Position numbers and translations under genes: made by a program. The notes below the pieces were generated by a model. The model had not been told where the DNA came from. It worked only from the letters and a program-made list of their open reading frames with translations, and searched no databases. A stretch of DNA of 64,000 bases from an uncultured Cuneatibacter sp. Its GTDB lineage: Bacteria > Bacillota > Clostridia > Lachnospirales > Lachnospiraceae. The DNA is taken from the NCBI GenBank assembly GCA_934234215.1, contig CAKQHB010000015.1:1-64000 (forward strand), read 5' to 3'. Positions 16,668 through 25,312 of this stretch are shown piece after piece. Numbering within the stretch: position 1 is the stretch's first letter; the number at the start of each line of letters is the position of its first letter.

Positions 16668-18170
16668 ATGAGCCTACGAAGACAACTGGTTGTGATCTTC
16701 ACCAGCGCGATCATCCTCCCTGTTCTCCTTGCAACGGGGGTTTTCGGGTGCGTGCTTCGATACCAGATGAATACGATCAAAAAAACATATGGAATCGAGC
16801 TTTCAACGGATCTGTTGTCCGGCGTCAGTGTGGACCTGGTGAGCAAGCTGACGGCGCATGTGGAGCAGGAGATTCGAAATGTGATCCAGACATCGCCGGA
16901 TCGGATGGCGCAGGACAGTTTTCTTGCGGAGCTGAACAGCGAGCTAGAGGGAAAGAACTCCGCAGTGCTGGTTTCGAAGAAGGATGAGTTGATTTTCGAT
17001 GGCACGGAGTTGGACGACCAGATTCAGATCGATACGGATCGGCTGGGAGAGTATCCTGGCGGCAGTGCGATGGACGGTGATGGATTTTCATACTATTCTG
17101 CGAAAAATAATATTATTGTGAAGCAGATCGACTTTAAATTCACGGACGGGGAAGACGGATGCGTTTATATTGTAACGAAGGTCAACCAGACCTTGCCGGA
17201 GGTAAAGACGATCCTGATGGAATTGGTTATCTGTATCATTCTCGTGCTGCTGTTGCTGGTGGCAGCAGTGAGTGCATGGGCGTATCGCGTGATTATTAAG
17301 CCGGTGCGGATGCTGGGCAAGGCAACAGAGAAGATTCGGGATGGCGACCTTGATTTTAAGATTGAGGTGCACGAGCTGGACGAGATCGGACAGCTGTGTC
17401 AGGCGTTTGATGAGATGCGGCAGCGATTGAAGGAGTCTGCGGAGATGCGTGTTCAGATCGACACAGATAATAAAGAGCTGATCCGCAATATTTCCCATGA
17501 CCTGAAGACACCGATCACGGCGGTGAAGGGATATTCCGAAGCGCTCTTAGATGGTGTGGCGGACACGCCAGAGAAGCGGAACCGCTACCTAAAGACGATC
17601 TATAACAAAGCAAATGACATGGAAAAGCTGATCGACGAGCTTTCTTATTATTCGAAGATTGACACGAACCGCATTCCGTATGAGTTTATCGAGTTGAATG
17701 TGGCGGGATATTTTGAAGATTGCGCGGAAGAGCTGCGATTGGATCTGGAGTCGAAGGGCATTCAGTTCTCATTTGAACAGAACATCGATCCGTCGGTTGT
17801 GACGATCGCAGATCCGGAGCAGTTAAAAAAGGTAATCAACAATATCATCAGCAATTCGGTGAAGTATATGGACAAGCCGGAGAAAGCCATTTCGATGCGT
17901 GTGCTGGATGACGGTGATTTCGTGCAGGTAGAGATGGAGGACAACGGAAAGGGTATTGCGCAGAAGGATCTGCCGCTGATCTTTGACCGGTTCTATCGAA
18001 CGGATTCCGCACGAAATTCTGCAACGGGCGGCAGCGGCATCGGACTTTCCATCGTAAAGAAGATCGTGGAAGATCACGGAGGACGCATCTGGGCGACGAG
18101 TGTGGAAAAAGAATCAACCACGATCCATCTGGAGCTGCGGAAGTATGTGACGGATCCGACAAAATCATAA
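16668..18170 (+). CDS. Sensor histidine kinase (two-component system)
   Basis: The 500-residue protein has two transmembrane helices (about residues 7-32 and 185-210) around an exterior sensor region, then HAMP, HisKA with the phospho-accepting histidine in NISHDLKTPITAVKGYSE, and a HATPase domain with N-box NNIISNSVKYM, G1 DNGKGI and G2 GGSGIGLSIV. The start at 16668 (MSLRRQLVVIF) follows AAAGGAAT; longer in-frame starts would add a non-conserved extension ahead of the first helix. It is followed 43 bp later by an OmpR-type regulator. The ligand is unknown. Confidence 0.9.
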   Translation: MSLRRQLVVIFTSAIILPVLLATGVFGCVLRYQMNTIKKTYGIELSTDLLSGVSVDLVSKLTAHVEQEIRNVIQTSPDRMAQDSFLAELNSELEGKNSAVLVSKKDELIFDGTELDDQIQIDTDRLGEYPGGSAMDGDGFSYYSAKNNIIVKQIDFKFTDGEDGCVYIVTKVNQTLPEVKTILMELVICIILVLLLLVAAVSAWAYRVIIKPVRMLGKATEKIRDGDLDFKIEVHELDEIGQLCQAFDEMRQRLKESAEMRVQIDTDNKELIRNISHDLKTPITAVKGYSEALLDGVADTPEKRNRYLKTIYNKANDMEKLIDELSYYSKIDTNRIPYEFIELNVAGYFEDCAEELRLDLESKGIQFSFEQNIDPSVVTIADPEQLKKVINNIISNSVKYMDKPEKAISMRVLDDGDFVQVEMEDNGKGIAQKDLPLIFDRFYRTDSARNSATGGSGIGLSIVKKIVEDHGGRIWATSVEKESTTIHLELRKYVTDPTKS

Positions 18171-18213
18171 GATTTCGTTATTATAATAGTAGAAAAAATT
18201 CGGAGGAGACGAC

Positions 18214-18903
18214 ATGAGCAGAATTTTAATTGTAGAAGATGAAGTAAGTATTGCGGAGCTGGAGAAGGATTATCTGGAACTCAGCGGCTTCGAGGTTGAG
18301 ATGGAGCACACCGGCGATGGCGGTCTCGTGCGTGCGATGAACGAAGAGTACGACTTGCTGATCCTGGATCTGATGCTGCCGGGTGTGGATGGATTTGAGA
18401 TCTGCCGAAAGGTTCGTGAGGTAAAGAATATGCCGATCCTGATGGTATCCGCCCGTAAGGATGACATCGACAAGATCCGCGGTCTGGGGCTCGGCGCAGA
18501 CGATTACATCACAAAGCCGTTTAGCCCCAGCGAACTGGTAGCTCGTGTGAAGGCGCATTTGTCCCGCTATGAGCGCCTGATTGGCAGCAATAGTCCGGAA
18601 AATGAGATCATCGAGATTCGTGGTCTGAAAATTGACAAGACGGCGCGGAGAGTGTATGTCAATGGCGTAGAAAAGGCATTCACAACGAAAGAGTTTGATC
18701 TTTTGACCTTCCTGGCATCGAATCCGAACCATGTTTACACAAAAGAAGAACTTTTCCGGGAAATCTGGGATATGGAGTCGGTCGGAGATATTGCGACAGT
18801 GACAGTTCATATTAAGAAGATTCGGGAAAAGATCGAGACAAACACTTCTAAGCCACAGTATATCGAGACGATCTGGGGTGTTGGATACCGTTTCAAGGTC
18901 TGA
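18214..18903 (+). CDS. OmpR-family response regulator
   Basis: The 229-residue regulator has a receiver domain (residues 1-120; acidic pair ED at 8-10, phospho-acceptor Asp52 in LILDLMLPG, Lys in ITKPFSP) and a winged-helix DNA-binding domain ending WGVGYRFKV. It pairs with the kinase just upstream. The next operon on the same strand is the large surface/pilus cluster, which begins 100 bp further on after a terminator; regulation of that cluster is possible but only suggested by position. Confidence 0.93.
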   Translation: MSRILIVEDEVSIAELEKDYLELSGFEVEMEHTGDGGLVRAMNEEYDLLILDLMLPGVDGFEICRKVREVKNMPILMVSARKDDIDKIRGLGLGADDYITKPFSPSELVARVKAHLSRYERLIGSNSPENEIIEIRGLKIDKTARRVYVNGVEKAFTTKEFDLLTFLASNPNHVYTKEELFREIWDMESVGDIATVTVHIKKIREKIETNTSKPQYIETIWGVGYRFKV

Positions 18904-18925
18904 AAAAAGAAAAAGATACGACAGA

Positions 18926-18958
18926 AAATCCTCTCAAAAATTTTTGAGGGGATTTTTT
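18926..18958 (+). terminator. Intrinsic terminator after the response regulator
   Basis: A strong stem (AATCCTCTCAAA with TTTGAGGGGATT) is followed by TTTTTT, separating the two-component genes from the surface operon. Confidence 0.85.
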
Positions 18959-19005
18959 GAGCTATTTTGTCGAAAAGGGCAGTCTTATCTTATGGAAGGG
19001 ACGTG

Positions 19006-19410
19006 ATGGAGAGATTTCGAGGGAGGAAAGGCGTGAACAGCAGAAAAAAGACAAACATAACGGACAGAATCCTGCAAATGCTGATCGTGCTTGGGCTGAT
19101 CATGATAGTCGCATTTTCGTCTATGGCAGCACAGAGTGAGTCAGCATCTTCCGCCGAAGAGACCGGACAGGAGACGATAGCCGGGACGAGTCAGCAGGTG
19201 CAGTCATATGAATTGACGATGGTTGGAGACGAGGAAGTACCGTTGGCGATGCCGAGACTTTGGGAACAGGATCCCAATCCGGCGCATATGATTATCTGGG
19301 GATTGGTCGGGTTGACAGTAATCCTGATGGGAGTCGATATGAGACGGCATCACCGGAGAATCCGCGAGTTAAAGGCACTTTTGGAGACAGAACGAAAAAA
19401 ACTTCGTTGA
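19006..19410 (+). CDS. Small membrane protein of the surface operon (two helices)
   Basis: The 134-residue protein has an N-terminal hydrophobic helix resembling a signal anchor (ILQMLIVLGLIMIVAFSSMA), an exterior Ser/Glu/Gln-rich stretch and a second helix (MIIWGLVGLTVILMGVDM) followed by a basic, probably cytoplasmic tail (RRHHRRIRELKALLETERKKLR). The start at 19006 has GGAAGG upstream. I do not recognise the family. It opens the run of genes leading to the pilus cluster and may be an accessory assembly or scaffold protein. Confidence 0.6.
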   Translation: MERFRGRKGVNSRKKTNITDRILQMLIVLGLIMIVAFSSMAAQSESASSAEETGQETIAGTSQQVQSYELTMVGDEEVPLAMPRLWEQDPNPAHMIIWGLVGLTVILMGVDMRRHHRRIRELKALLETERKKLR

Positions 19411-19450
19411 CAGACAATATTTGAAATTAACAGAAAGCGAGGAGGATGGC

Positions 19451-19636
19451 ATGATTCCAAGTGTACTTGAATGTATGGGCGCATTCGGGATCGCAGGTGC
19501 AATCGCGTGGATCGTTCTGGTTGCAGTGCTTTTGATCTGTCACCACAGGGCAAAGAAAGAGGAGCGCCGTCTGGAAGAGCAGCTCGCGCAGCTGTGGGCA
19601 GAGGAGAGTGCACCCGGCAAAGCCTACGAAAAATAA
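19451..19636 (+). CDS. Small single-helix membrane protein
   Basis: This is a 61-residue protein with one membrane helix (GAIAWIVLVAVLLICHH) and a charged cytoplasmic helix (KKEERRLEEQLAQLW). The ATG at 19451 follows GAGGAGG, and the longer in-frame start has no ribosome site. It lies 40 bp after the preceding small membrane protein. Its function is unknown. Confidence 0.6.
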   Translation: MIPSVLECMGAFGIAGAIAWIVLVAVLLICHHRAKKEERRLEEQLAQLWAEESAPGKAYEK

Positions 19637-19669
19637 CGAAAGCTGCGAAAAAATCTACAGGAAAAATTC

Positions 19670-19700
19670 TTGAAAAATTTTTGAGCCGTTTTATTATAAT
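19670..19700 (+). promoter_or_regulatory. Probable sigma-A promoter of the surface/pilus operon
   Basis: TTGAAA at 19670-19675 and TATTAT at 19692-19697 are 16 bp apart; TATAAT at 19695-19700 overlaps as an alternative. It stands 39 bp before the coiled-coil gene. Confidence 0.5.
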
Positions 19701-19738
19701 CTACAGTCTTTAATAGTATAGAAAGGCAGATAGAGTAG

Positions 19739-20125
19739 ATGGCAGGAAAAGAATTACGGAAGATGCGTCGAAATGAACTGATCGACATTATATATGCGCT
19801 TCAGGAACAGATGGAGCAGGTGACTGCAGAACGCGACACCTATAAGAAGCAGCTGGGGGATCGGCAGATCCACATTGAGAAGGCCGGTTCCATCGCAGAT
19901 GCCGCAGTTGCACTCAATCATCTGTTTGAAGCAGCCCAGTCTACCGCAGATCAGTATCTCGATTCTGTTTACGCTGCGAATGCAGAGGCAGAGGCACAGA
20001 GACAGCAGATTCTGGACGAGGCACACCGACAGGCAGGAGAGATCCTCGAAGCGGCAGCAGCCGAAGCCAGACAGATAGAAGCGGACAGAAAGGATGCAGA
20101 TCTTGAAGACGACGCAGAAGCCTAA
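19739..20125 (+). CDS. Coiled-coil protein preceding signal peptidase
   Basis: The 128-residue protein is almost wholly predicted alpha-helical with heptad-like patterns (LIDIIYALQEQMEQVTAERD and EAEAQRQQILDEAHRQAGEILEAA), with an acidic C-terminus and no signal peptide. It resembles DivIVA-like or ATP synthase b-like coiled coils by composition only. Its end overlaps the start of lepB by 32 bp, so expression is coupled to the signal peptidase. A cytoplasmic scaffold for secretion or pilus assembly is a guess from context. Confidence 0.65.
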   Translation: MAGKELRKMRRNELIDIIYALQEQMEQVTAERDTYKKQLGDRQIHIEKAGSIADAAVALNHLFEAAQSTADQYLDSVYAANAEAEAQRQQILDEAHRQAGEILEAAAAEARQIEADRKDADLEDDAEA

Positions 20126-20696
20126 AAACGTACGTATTCCCACGAAGGAAGAAGTCGCGGGAGAGCGTGAACGGCTCAAACACAAAAAAGAATACAACCG
20201 AGTACTGAGAAGTACGATTTACGCGTTGTTGGTAGTCGCAGCGATCGCAGTGCTGATCGCGACACAGTTTCTCCCGGTGCTGCAGGTTTCCGGCAGCAGC
20301 ATGGAGCCGACACTGGCAGATGAGGACATCATCATATTGGCAAAGACGAACTCCTTTCAGACTGGAGAGCTGTGTGGATTTTACTGGCAGAATAAATTAT
20401 TACTAAAAAGAATCATAGGAACCCCCGGTGACATCATAGATATAAAAGAAGACGGAACCGTTTTTGTAAACGGGGAAGAGATCGAGGAACCCTATGTATC
20501 AGAAAAGGCGCTGGGCGAATGTGATCTGACATTTCCCTACCAGGTGCCGGAAAATCGCTATTTTGTGATGGGAGATCACAGAACAGTGTCCATCGACAGT
20601 CGAAGCAGTGTTATCGGCTGCGTGGAGAAGGAACAGATTATCGGAAAGGTGATCATGCGGATCTGGCCGCTGTCAGAACTTTCAATTATTCATTAA
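20094..20696 (+). CDS. lepB: Type I signal peptidase (Ser/Lys)
   Basis: The 200-residue protein has a cytoplasmic N-terminus, one membrane helix (about residues 38-62) and the signal peptidase S26 domain: catalytic serine Ser69 in SGSSMEPTL, catalytic lysine Lys105 in KLLLKRIIGTPGD, and box E MGDHRTVSIDSR. It cleaves Sec signal peptides on the outer face. Position directly before the tip adhesin and pilins suggests a pilus-dedicated peptidase, as in many sortase pilus islands. The second, SipW-type peptidase at the far end of the operon has a different catalytic dyad. Confidence 0.92.
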   Translation: MQILKTTQKPKNVRIPTKEEVAGERERLKHKKEYNRVLRSTIYALLVVAAIAVLIATQFLPVLQVSGSSMEPTLADEDIIILAKTNSFQTGELCGFYWQNKLLLKRIIGTPGDIIDIKEDGTVFVNGEEIEEPYVSEKALGECDLTFPYQVPENRYFVMGDHRTVSIDSRSSVIGCVEKEQIIGKVIMRIWPLSELSIIH

Positions 20697-20709
20697 AGAG
20701 GGTGTTCAA

Positions 20710-23700
20710 ATGAATACAACGATCAAAAATCATGTGAACAAATCAAAAAAAGATCATAGCAGACAGAAGAGAGTGATGGCTGCTTTTCTGGTGTTGGCAC
20801 TGGTTGTTACGACCGCTGTCACATGGAACCTGCACGGCACCGGTATCGCATTTACCGATCAGGCGATGTGTGGAAAAGAAGAGCATACCCATGATGACAG
20901 CTGCTATGAGTCCAGACTGATCTGCGGACAGGACGAAGAGTCCGGACATGTACATACGGAGGAATGTTATGAAAAGGTGCTGATCTGTGGTAAGGAAGAG
21001 CACACACATACCATCGCATGTTATTCCGATATTCAGGCAGATCTGGAAACAAACGATGTATGGGAAGCTACCCTTCCTGCTGAGCTGACCGGCAATTATG
21101 CAGAAAATGTTCTGGCAGTTGCAGAGAGTCAGGTTGGTTATGCGGAGAGCGAAAAGAACTTCCGTATCGCAGACGATGGCGAGACCAAGATGGGTTACAA
21201 CCGCTATGGCGCATGGTATGGCAATCCTTACGGTGAGTGGAACGCAATGTTCGTATCCTTCTGTCTGCATTATGCAGGAGTTCCGGAGAACGAAATCCCC
21301 CAGGGCGCAGGCGCTTATGCATGGGCGGCTGCTTTGAAGGAAGCTGGTATCTTCGCACCGGTTGCTGACGTAGCAGCAGGCGATATCCTGTTCTTTGACG
21401 CAGACGGCGATGGCAATGCAGACCATGTCGGCATCGTATCTGAGGTTGTCCGCGATGAGGCAGGCGAAGTAACGACTTATATGGTAATTGAAGGTGATGT
21501 TGACAATCAGGTATTGGTAACAGACATTGCCGCAAACGATAGCACTTTGATCGGTATGATCGATCTGGCGGATGAATCCGCAATCGAGGATGCAGATCAG
21601 AATAACGAAGAGCAGCCGACCGAAGCGGAGTCCGAGAGTGCAGAAGCCGAGACCGAAGCTGAGACAGACGCAGAACCGGAAACAGATGTAGCACCGGAAG
21701 AGACTCCGGATGCAAACGCTGAGACCGAAGAAGCTGTAGAAGAAGAGAAGATGTCCCAGACCGTGACCGAGGGCGCTTACACCGTAACCGTAACCTACGG
21801 CGCAGATGCAAACCTTCCGGAAAATGCAGAGCTTCGTGTTCGCGAGATCGCAAAGGACAGCGAGGAATTTGCAGCACAGTGTGAAGAAGCTGGCAAGACA
21901 TTTGACTGGCTGTTGGATATCGGTTTCTACGCAGGCGAAGAAAAGGTAGAGCCGCAGGCGATGGTAGACGTTGAGATCCGTATCGCAGGCGCAGAATCCA
22001 CCACAAGCAACGTCACTCACTTTACCGAAAACGGTGAAGTGCAGACCTATGATGGTGACTCCGTAGAGAGCAACACCGAGAATGATGAAGAAGTTATTCG
22101 GTTCCAGACAGATAGCTTCTCGATTTTTGGTGGAAGCAGTGAGGATGTGGATACGTATGCGAATGCAACGCAGAAGACATTCACATTCAACAGCAATAAT
22201 GGATCAAATAGAACAAAGACTATGACCGGAATGACGGATGCGATGATTACACTGCCGGATGCAGGTAACTGGACGAACGGACAGAAGACATTCATGGGAT
22301 GGTCGGTAAACAGTAATTATACGACAAAATCCAACAGTTATTATTATACATCAGCTTTCTATACAGCAGGACAGTCTGTTGGCGTGGAGGCGCTGGCTGA
22401 AAAAGGGACAACGCTGTATGCGGTATGGGCAGATTCGAACGTAACCGCAACCTTTTATATTCGAAAAGATGGTCTTATTCCGACAGAACCAAGCGGACAT
22501 CCGAATTCAGAGTACACAAGTGGTATTCAGATCAATGGAGTTCTGAAGAAAGGTTGTTTCTATACTAACTCGGGAACGAATGGCGTAAATGAAAAACTGA
22601 ATTCGGTACCGACAACGGCGCAGATTCGTCAGGTATTACCCAGCTATAATGAAAATACCCAGTACGTTCTGTGGTATGTTATCAAAAACGAGGATATCTG
22701 GCATGTCGATGGCGTTGTTCTGAGTAAGCAGAAGGTAAATCTGTCCTATGTCCCGAACTGTACAGACTGGACCGCAAATACGATGCCGGATGGAAGCCAG
22801 TTCGACAAGAACGCGACCGCAAAGGTTGGGCATCATGCTGGTAATAACGGTGAGGTAAGAACACCTCAGCGTCCGGGATACACCTTCCTCGGATGGAATA
22901 CAAGTGCGGATGGAACAGGCACCTGGTATCAGAATGACAATGAGATCAAGATGGATACGGATAAAACACTCTACGCACAGTGGAGTGCGGATGCAGTAAC
23001 ACCTCCGACCGTAGAGACAGAGACAGAGCTTTCCAGAAATAAATATGTGAAAGACAACGGCGATGGAACCTATGATCTGACACTGGATGTATCTGGTGCG
23101 ATCGGTACTTCAACGGAGACCGCAAAGGTTGATATCATGTTGGTGGTTGATACCAGCGGCAGCATGAGTAATAGAAATCGTTTAGTTAAGACAAAATCAG
23201 CAATCCGCAACATGATCGATACAATGAAAGAAAAGGAAAATGTAGAGACTCGTTGGAATCTGGTTACGTTTAACACGAGAGCAGCCGCTGCTACCGGCTG
23301 GACTTCGGATGGTGATGCTTTCTATAGATCTAACATTTCAAGGTTGAGTGCAAATGGTGGTACGAACTATGAAGATGCTTTCAGTAAGGCAATCACCGGA
23401 ATGAGAGGCGCACAGGGAAAGAAAATTATTATTTTCCTGACAGATGGTGGACCGACTTATTATAATAGTGGAAATAGCGTTGATGGATGGGGTAGTATTA
23501 CAGATCAGACAACATTAGACAAATCGACTGCAGCTGCTTCTAAAATCACAGCAAATGTTTGCAATGAGTTCTATGCAGTCGGTGTAAATATGAGCAGCCA
23601 AAAAGATGGCGATTATGATTATTGGGGAAGATATTATGAAAGTGTAAAGTCTCCCGCAGACTGTATGGCAGATGTCTTCAATAGCGTATCTCTCCCGACG

Positions 23701-25227
23701 ACCAAGAAGCAACAGCTTGCTGTAACCGATGAAGATGCAGATTTCAGTGCTGTATTTAATAGCATCGCTGGTTCTGTAACCAACCTGAAGTGCACCAAGG
23801 TAACCGTTGATGATACCTTCTCTGAATACGCAAAGGCAACATCCGATGCGAATTTGGTAATTACCGTAAAGAATGGCAGCGGAACTGTGATAAAAAATGG
23901 CACAGGCAGTGTTGTAATGCCGAAGACCACAGTAAACAACAGCGATGCTGAAGCAGGTCGTACCCTGACAGCTTCGTTTAAGAGAGATGGGGATGGCAAG
24001 ATTACCGGATTGACATTGAACTTCCCGGCAGATTATCAGCTGGAAGAGGATTATGTATATTCCGTAACAACCAAGATCGAGCCGACCAAGAAAGCATACG
24101 AAGATTATGACACAAATAACAATGGTTATGGTAATGTAAAAGGTGATGCTGATACGGATGCACCGAACAATGACACCTCTTCCGGTCATCCCGGATTCCG
24201 GTGTAACACGAAAGCAGAAGTTAAGTACACATACAACAACCATGACGAATCCAGTCTTTACCCGCACCCCGTTATTCAGGTTCCGACAAAGAACGTAACT
24301 GCTGAGAAGCAGTGGGATGACAATTATGATGGTGTGGCAGATGATGTAGCAACTGTTAAGGCTGAGCATGCGAATGACAAGATCGTACTCCAGCTGTATC
24401 GTGTGATCGGAGATCAGAAAACCGCAGTCGGTGATCCGGTGGAAGTAGAAGCCGGTGAGAACTTTAACTGGCAGCATGTATTCAGTGGCCTGCAGAAGTA
24501 CACCTTCGTAGAAGGCAGCGACGAGAAGCAGGAAATTCAGTACGAGGTAGTAGAGACTGCGATTATCCGAAACGGTACGAAATATGACAGTCCGGAAGCT
24601 GCCGGATACGAAGTAAGCTATTCCACAGCGGATGGAAAGTTCATCGTCACCAATAAGGCAAATGTGCCGACCACTTCTCTGACAGTAGAGAAGAGATTGC
24701 AGGTTCCGGCAGGAACGAATGTAGGTAAGAAATTCCCGTTCACAGTGACGATCACTGGTACGGCGAAGGAACTGGTTGGATTGAAGAATGCAGCCGGTGA
24801 TGGTTATACCATCTGGGCAAAGAAGAACGGTGGTGAAAAGGAAGCTCTTGAAACAGCTGTTACCACAGAGGGCGACAACATCACATTGACGGTTCACTTT
24901 GAACTTGGTCATGAAGATACCGTTGAATTGCTCGACATTCCGACTAACGCAGCATACGCTGTAGAGGAAGGAAACACAGATGGCTTCCATGTTCTCTCCA
25001 TTGCGACAAAGGCAGGAGAAACAAATACCGAAGGCGCTGTTTACAGCGCGAAGGTGCAGCCCACAGCAGATTTCAACTATGTGGTCTACACGAACGTTAC
25101 CGATTATGAACTTCCGAAGACCGGAGGAATCGGTACAACACCGTTTACATTAGGAGGCTCTGCAATCCTGATTACAGGAATCCTTGTGTATGGCGTGGTG
25201 ACATACCGTAGAAAGAAAGCAGCGTAA
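20710..25227 (+). CDS. Giant LPXTG surface protein, probable pilus tip adhesin with von Willebrand A domain
   Basis: The 1505-residue protein has, in order: a membrane/signal segment (residues 20-40); three Cys/His repeats of the type CGKEEHTHDDSCY (54-105); a CHAP-like domain (130-290) in which the usual catalytic Cys of WCAMFVS is Asn178 (EWNAMFVSFC); an Glu/Thr-rich linker; InlB/Flg_new beta repeats (near 500-560 and 700-760; PGYTFLGWNTSADGTGTWY); a von Willebrand A domain from about 805 with MIDAS DTSGS and LTDGG; Cna-B type repeats from about 1194; and the sortase signal LPKTGG at 1468 followed by a helix and basic tail. The order matches pilus tip proteins such as RrgA. It should be joined to the pilin by the sortases encoded downstream. 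Confidence 0.9.
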   Translation: MNTTIKNHVNKSKKDHSRQKRVMAAFLVLALVVTTAVTWNLHGTGIAFTDQAMCGKEEHTHDDSCYESRLICGQDEESGHVHTEECYEKVLICGKEEHTHTIACYSDIQADLETNDVWEATLPAELTGNYAENVLAVAESQVGYAESEKNFRIADDGETKMGYNRYGAWYGNPYGEWNAMFVSFCLHYAGVPENEIPQGAGAYAWAAALKEAGIFAPVADVAAGDILFFDADGDGNADHVGIVSEVVRDEAGEVTTYMVIEGDVDNQVLVTDIAANDSTLIGMIDLADESAIEDADQNNEEQPTEAESESAEAETEAETDAEPETDVAPEETPDANAETEEAVEEEKMSQTVTEGAYTVTVTYGADANLPENAELRVREIAKDSEEFAAQCEEAGKTFDWLLDIGFYAGEEKVEPQAMVDVEIRIAGAESTTSNVTHFTENGEVQTYDGDSVESNTENDEEVIRFQTDSFSIFGGSSEDVDTYANATQKTFTFNSNNGSNRTKTMTGMTDAMITLPDAGNWTNGQKTFMGWSVNSNYTTKSNSYYYTSAFYTAGQSVGVEALAEKGTTLYAVWADSNVTATFYIRKDGLIPTEPSGHPNSEYTSGIQINGVLKKGCFYTNSGTNGVNEKLNSVPTTAQIRQVLPSYNENTQYVLWYVIKNEDIWHVDGVVLSKQKVNLSYVPNCTDWTANTMPDGSQFDKNATAKVGHHAGNNGEVRTPQRPGYTFLGWNTSADGTGTWYQNDNEIKMDTDKTLYAQWSADAVTPPTVETETELSRNKYVKDNGDGTYDLTLDVSGAIGTSTETAKVDIMLVVDTSGSMSNRNRLVKTKSAIRNMIDTMKEKENVETRWNLVTFNTRAAAATGWTSDGDAFYRSNISRLSANGGTNYEDAFSKAITGMRGAQGKKIIIFLTDGGPTYYNSGNSVDGWGSITDQTTLDKSTAAASKITANVCNEFYAVGVNMSSQKDGDYDYWGRYYESVKSPADCMADVFNSVSLPTTKKQQLAVTDEDADFSAVFNSIAGSVTNLKCTKVTVDDTFSEYAKATSDANLVITVKNGSGTVIKNGTGSVVMPKTTVNNSDAEAGRTLTASFKRDGDGKITGLTLNFPADYQLEEDYVYSVTTKIEPTKKAYEDYDTNNNGYGNVKGDADTDAPNNDTSSGHPGFRCNTKAEVKYTYNNHDESSLYPHPVIQVPTKNVTAEKQWDDNYDGVADDVATVKAEHANDKIVLQLYRVIGDQKTAVGDPVEVEAGENFNWQHVFSGLQKYTFVEGSDEKQEIQYEVVETAIIRNGTKYDSPEAAGYEVSYSTADGKFIVTNKANVPTTSLTVEKRLQVPAGTNVGKKFPFTVTITGTAKELVGLKNAAGDGYTIWAKKNGGEKEALETAVTTEGDNITLTVHFELGHEDTVELLDIPTNAAYAVEEGNTDGFHVLSIATKAGETNTEGAVYSAKVQPTADFNYVVYTNVTDYELPKTGGIGTTPFTLGGSAILITGILVYGVVTYRRKKAA

Positions 25228-25312
25228 AGCTGCTTTCCGGAAATGGGAAGTCCGCACCAATAGATACTATAAGACCCAAAAACAAAAATATAAAAAGAAA
25301 AGGGGAAGAAAC

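Noticed and set aside
19637..20709. c-di-GMP riboswitch ahead of the pilus genes
   Set aside because: The spaces before the coiled-coil gene, lepB and the tip gene are too short or lack the GEMM core; no such structure was seen.
20743..22020. Long antisense frame within the tip adhesin gene
   Set aside because: A shadow frame produced by regular codon bias on the other strand; no start site and cysteine-rich nonsense composition.
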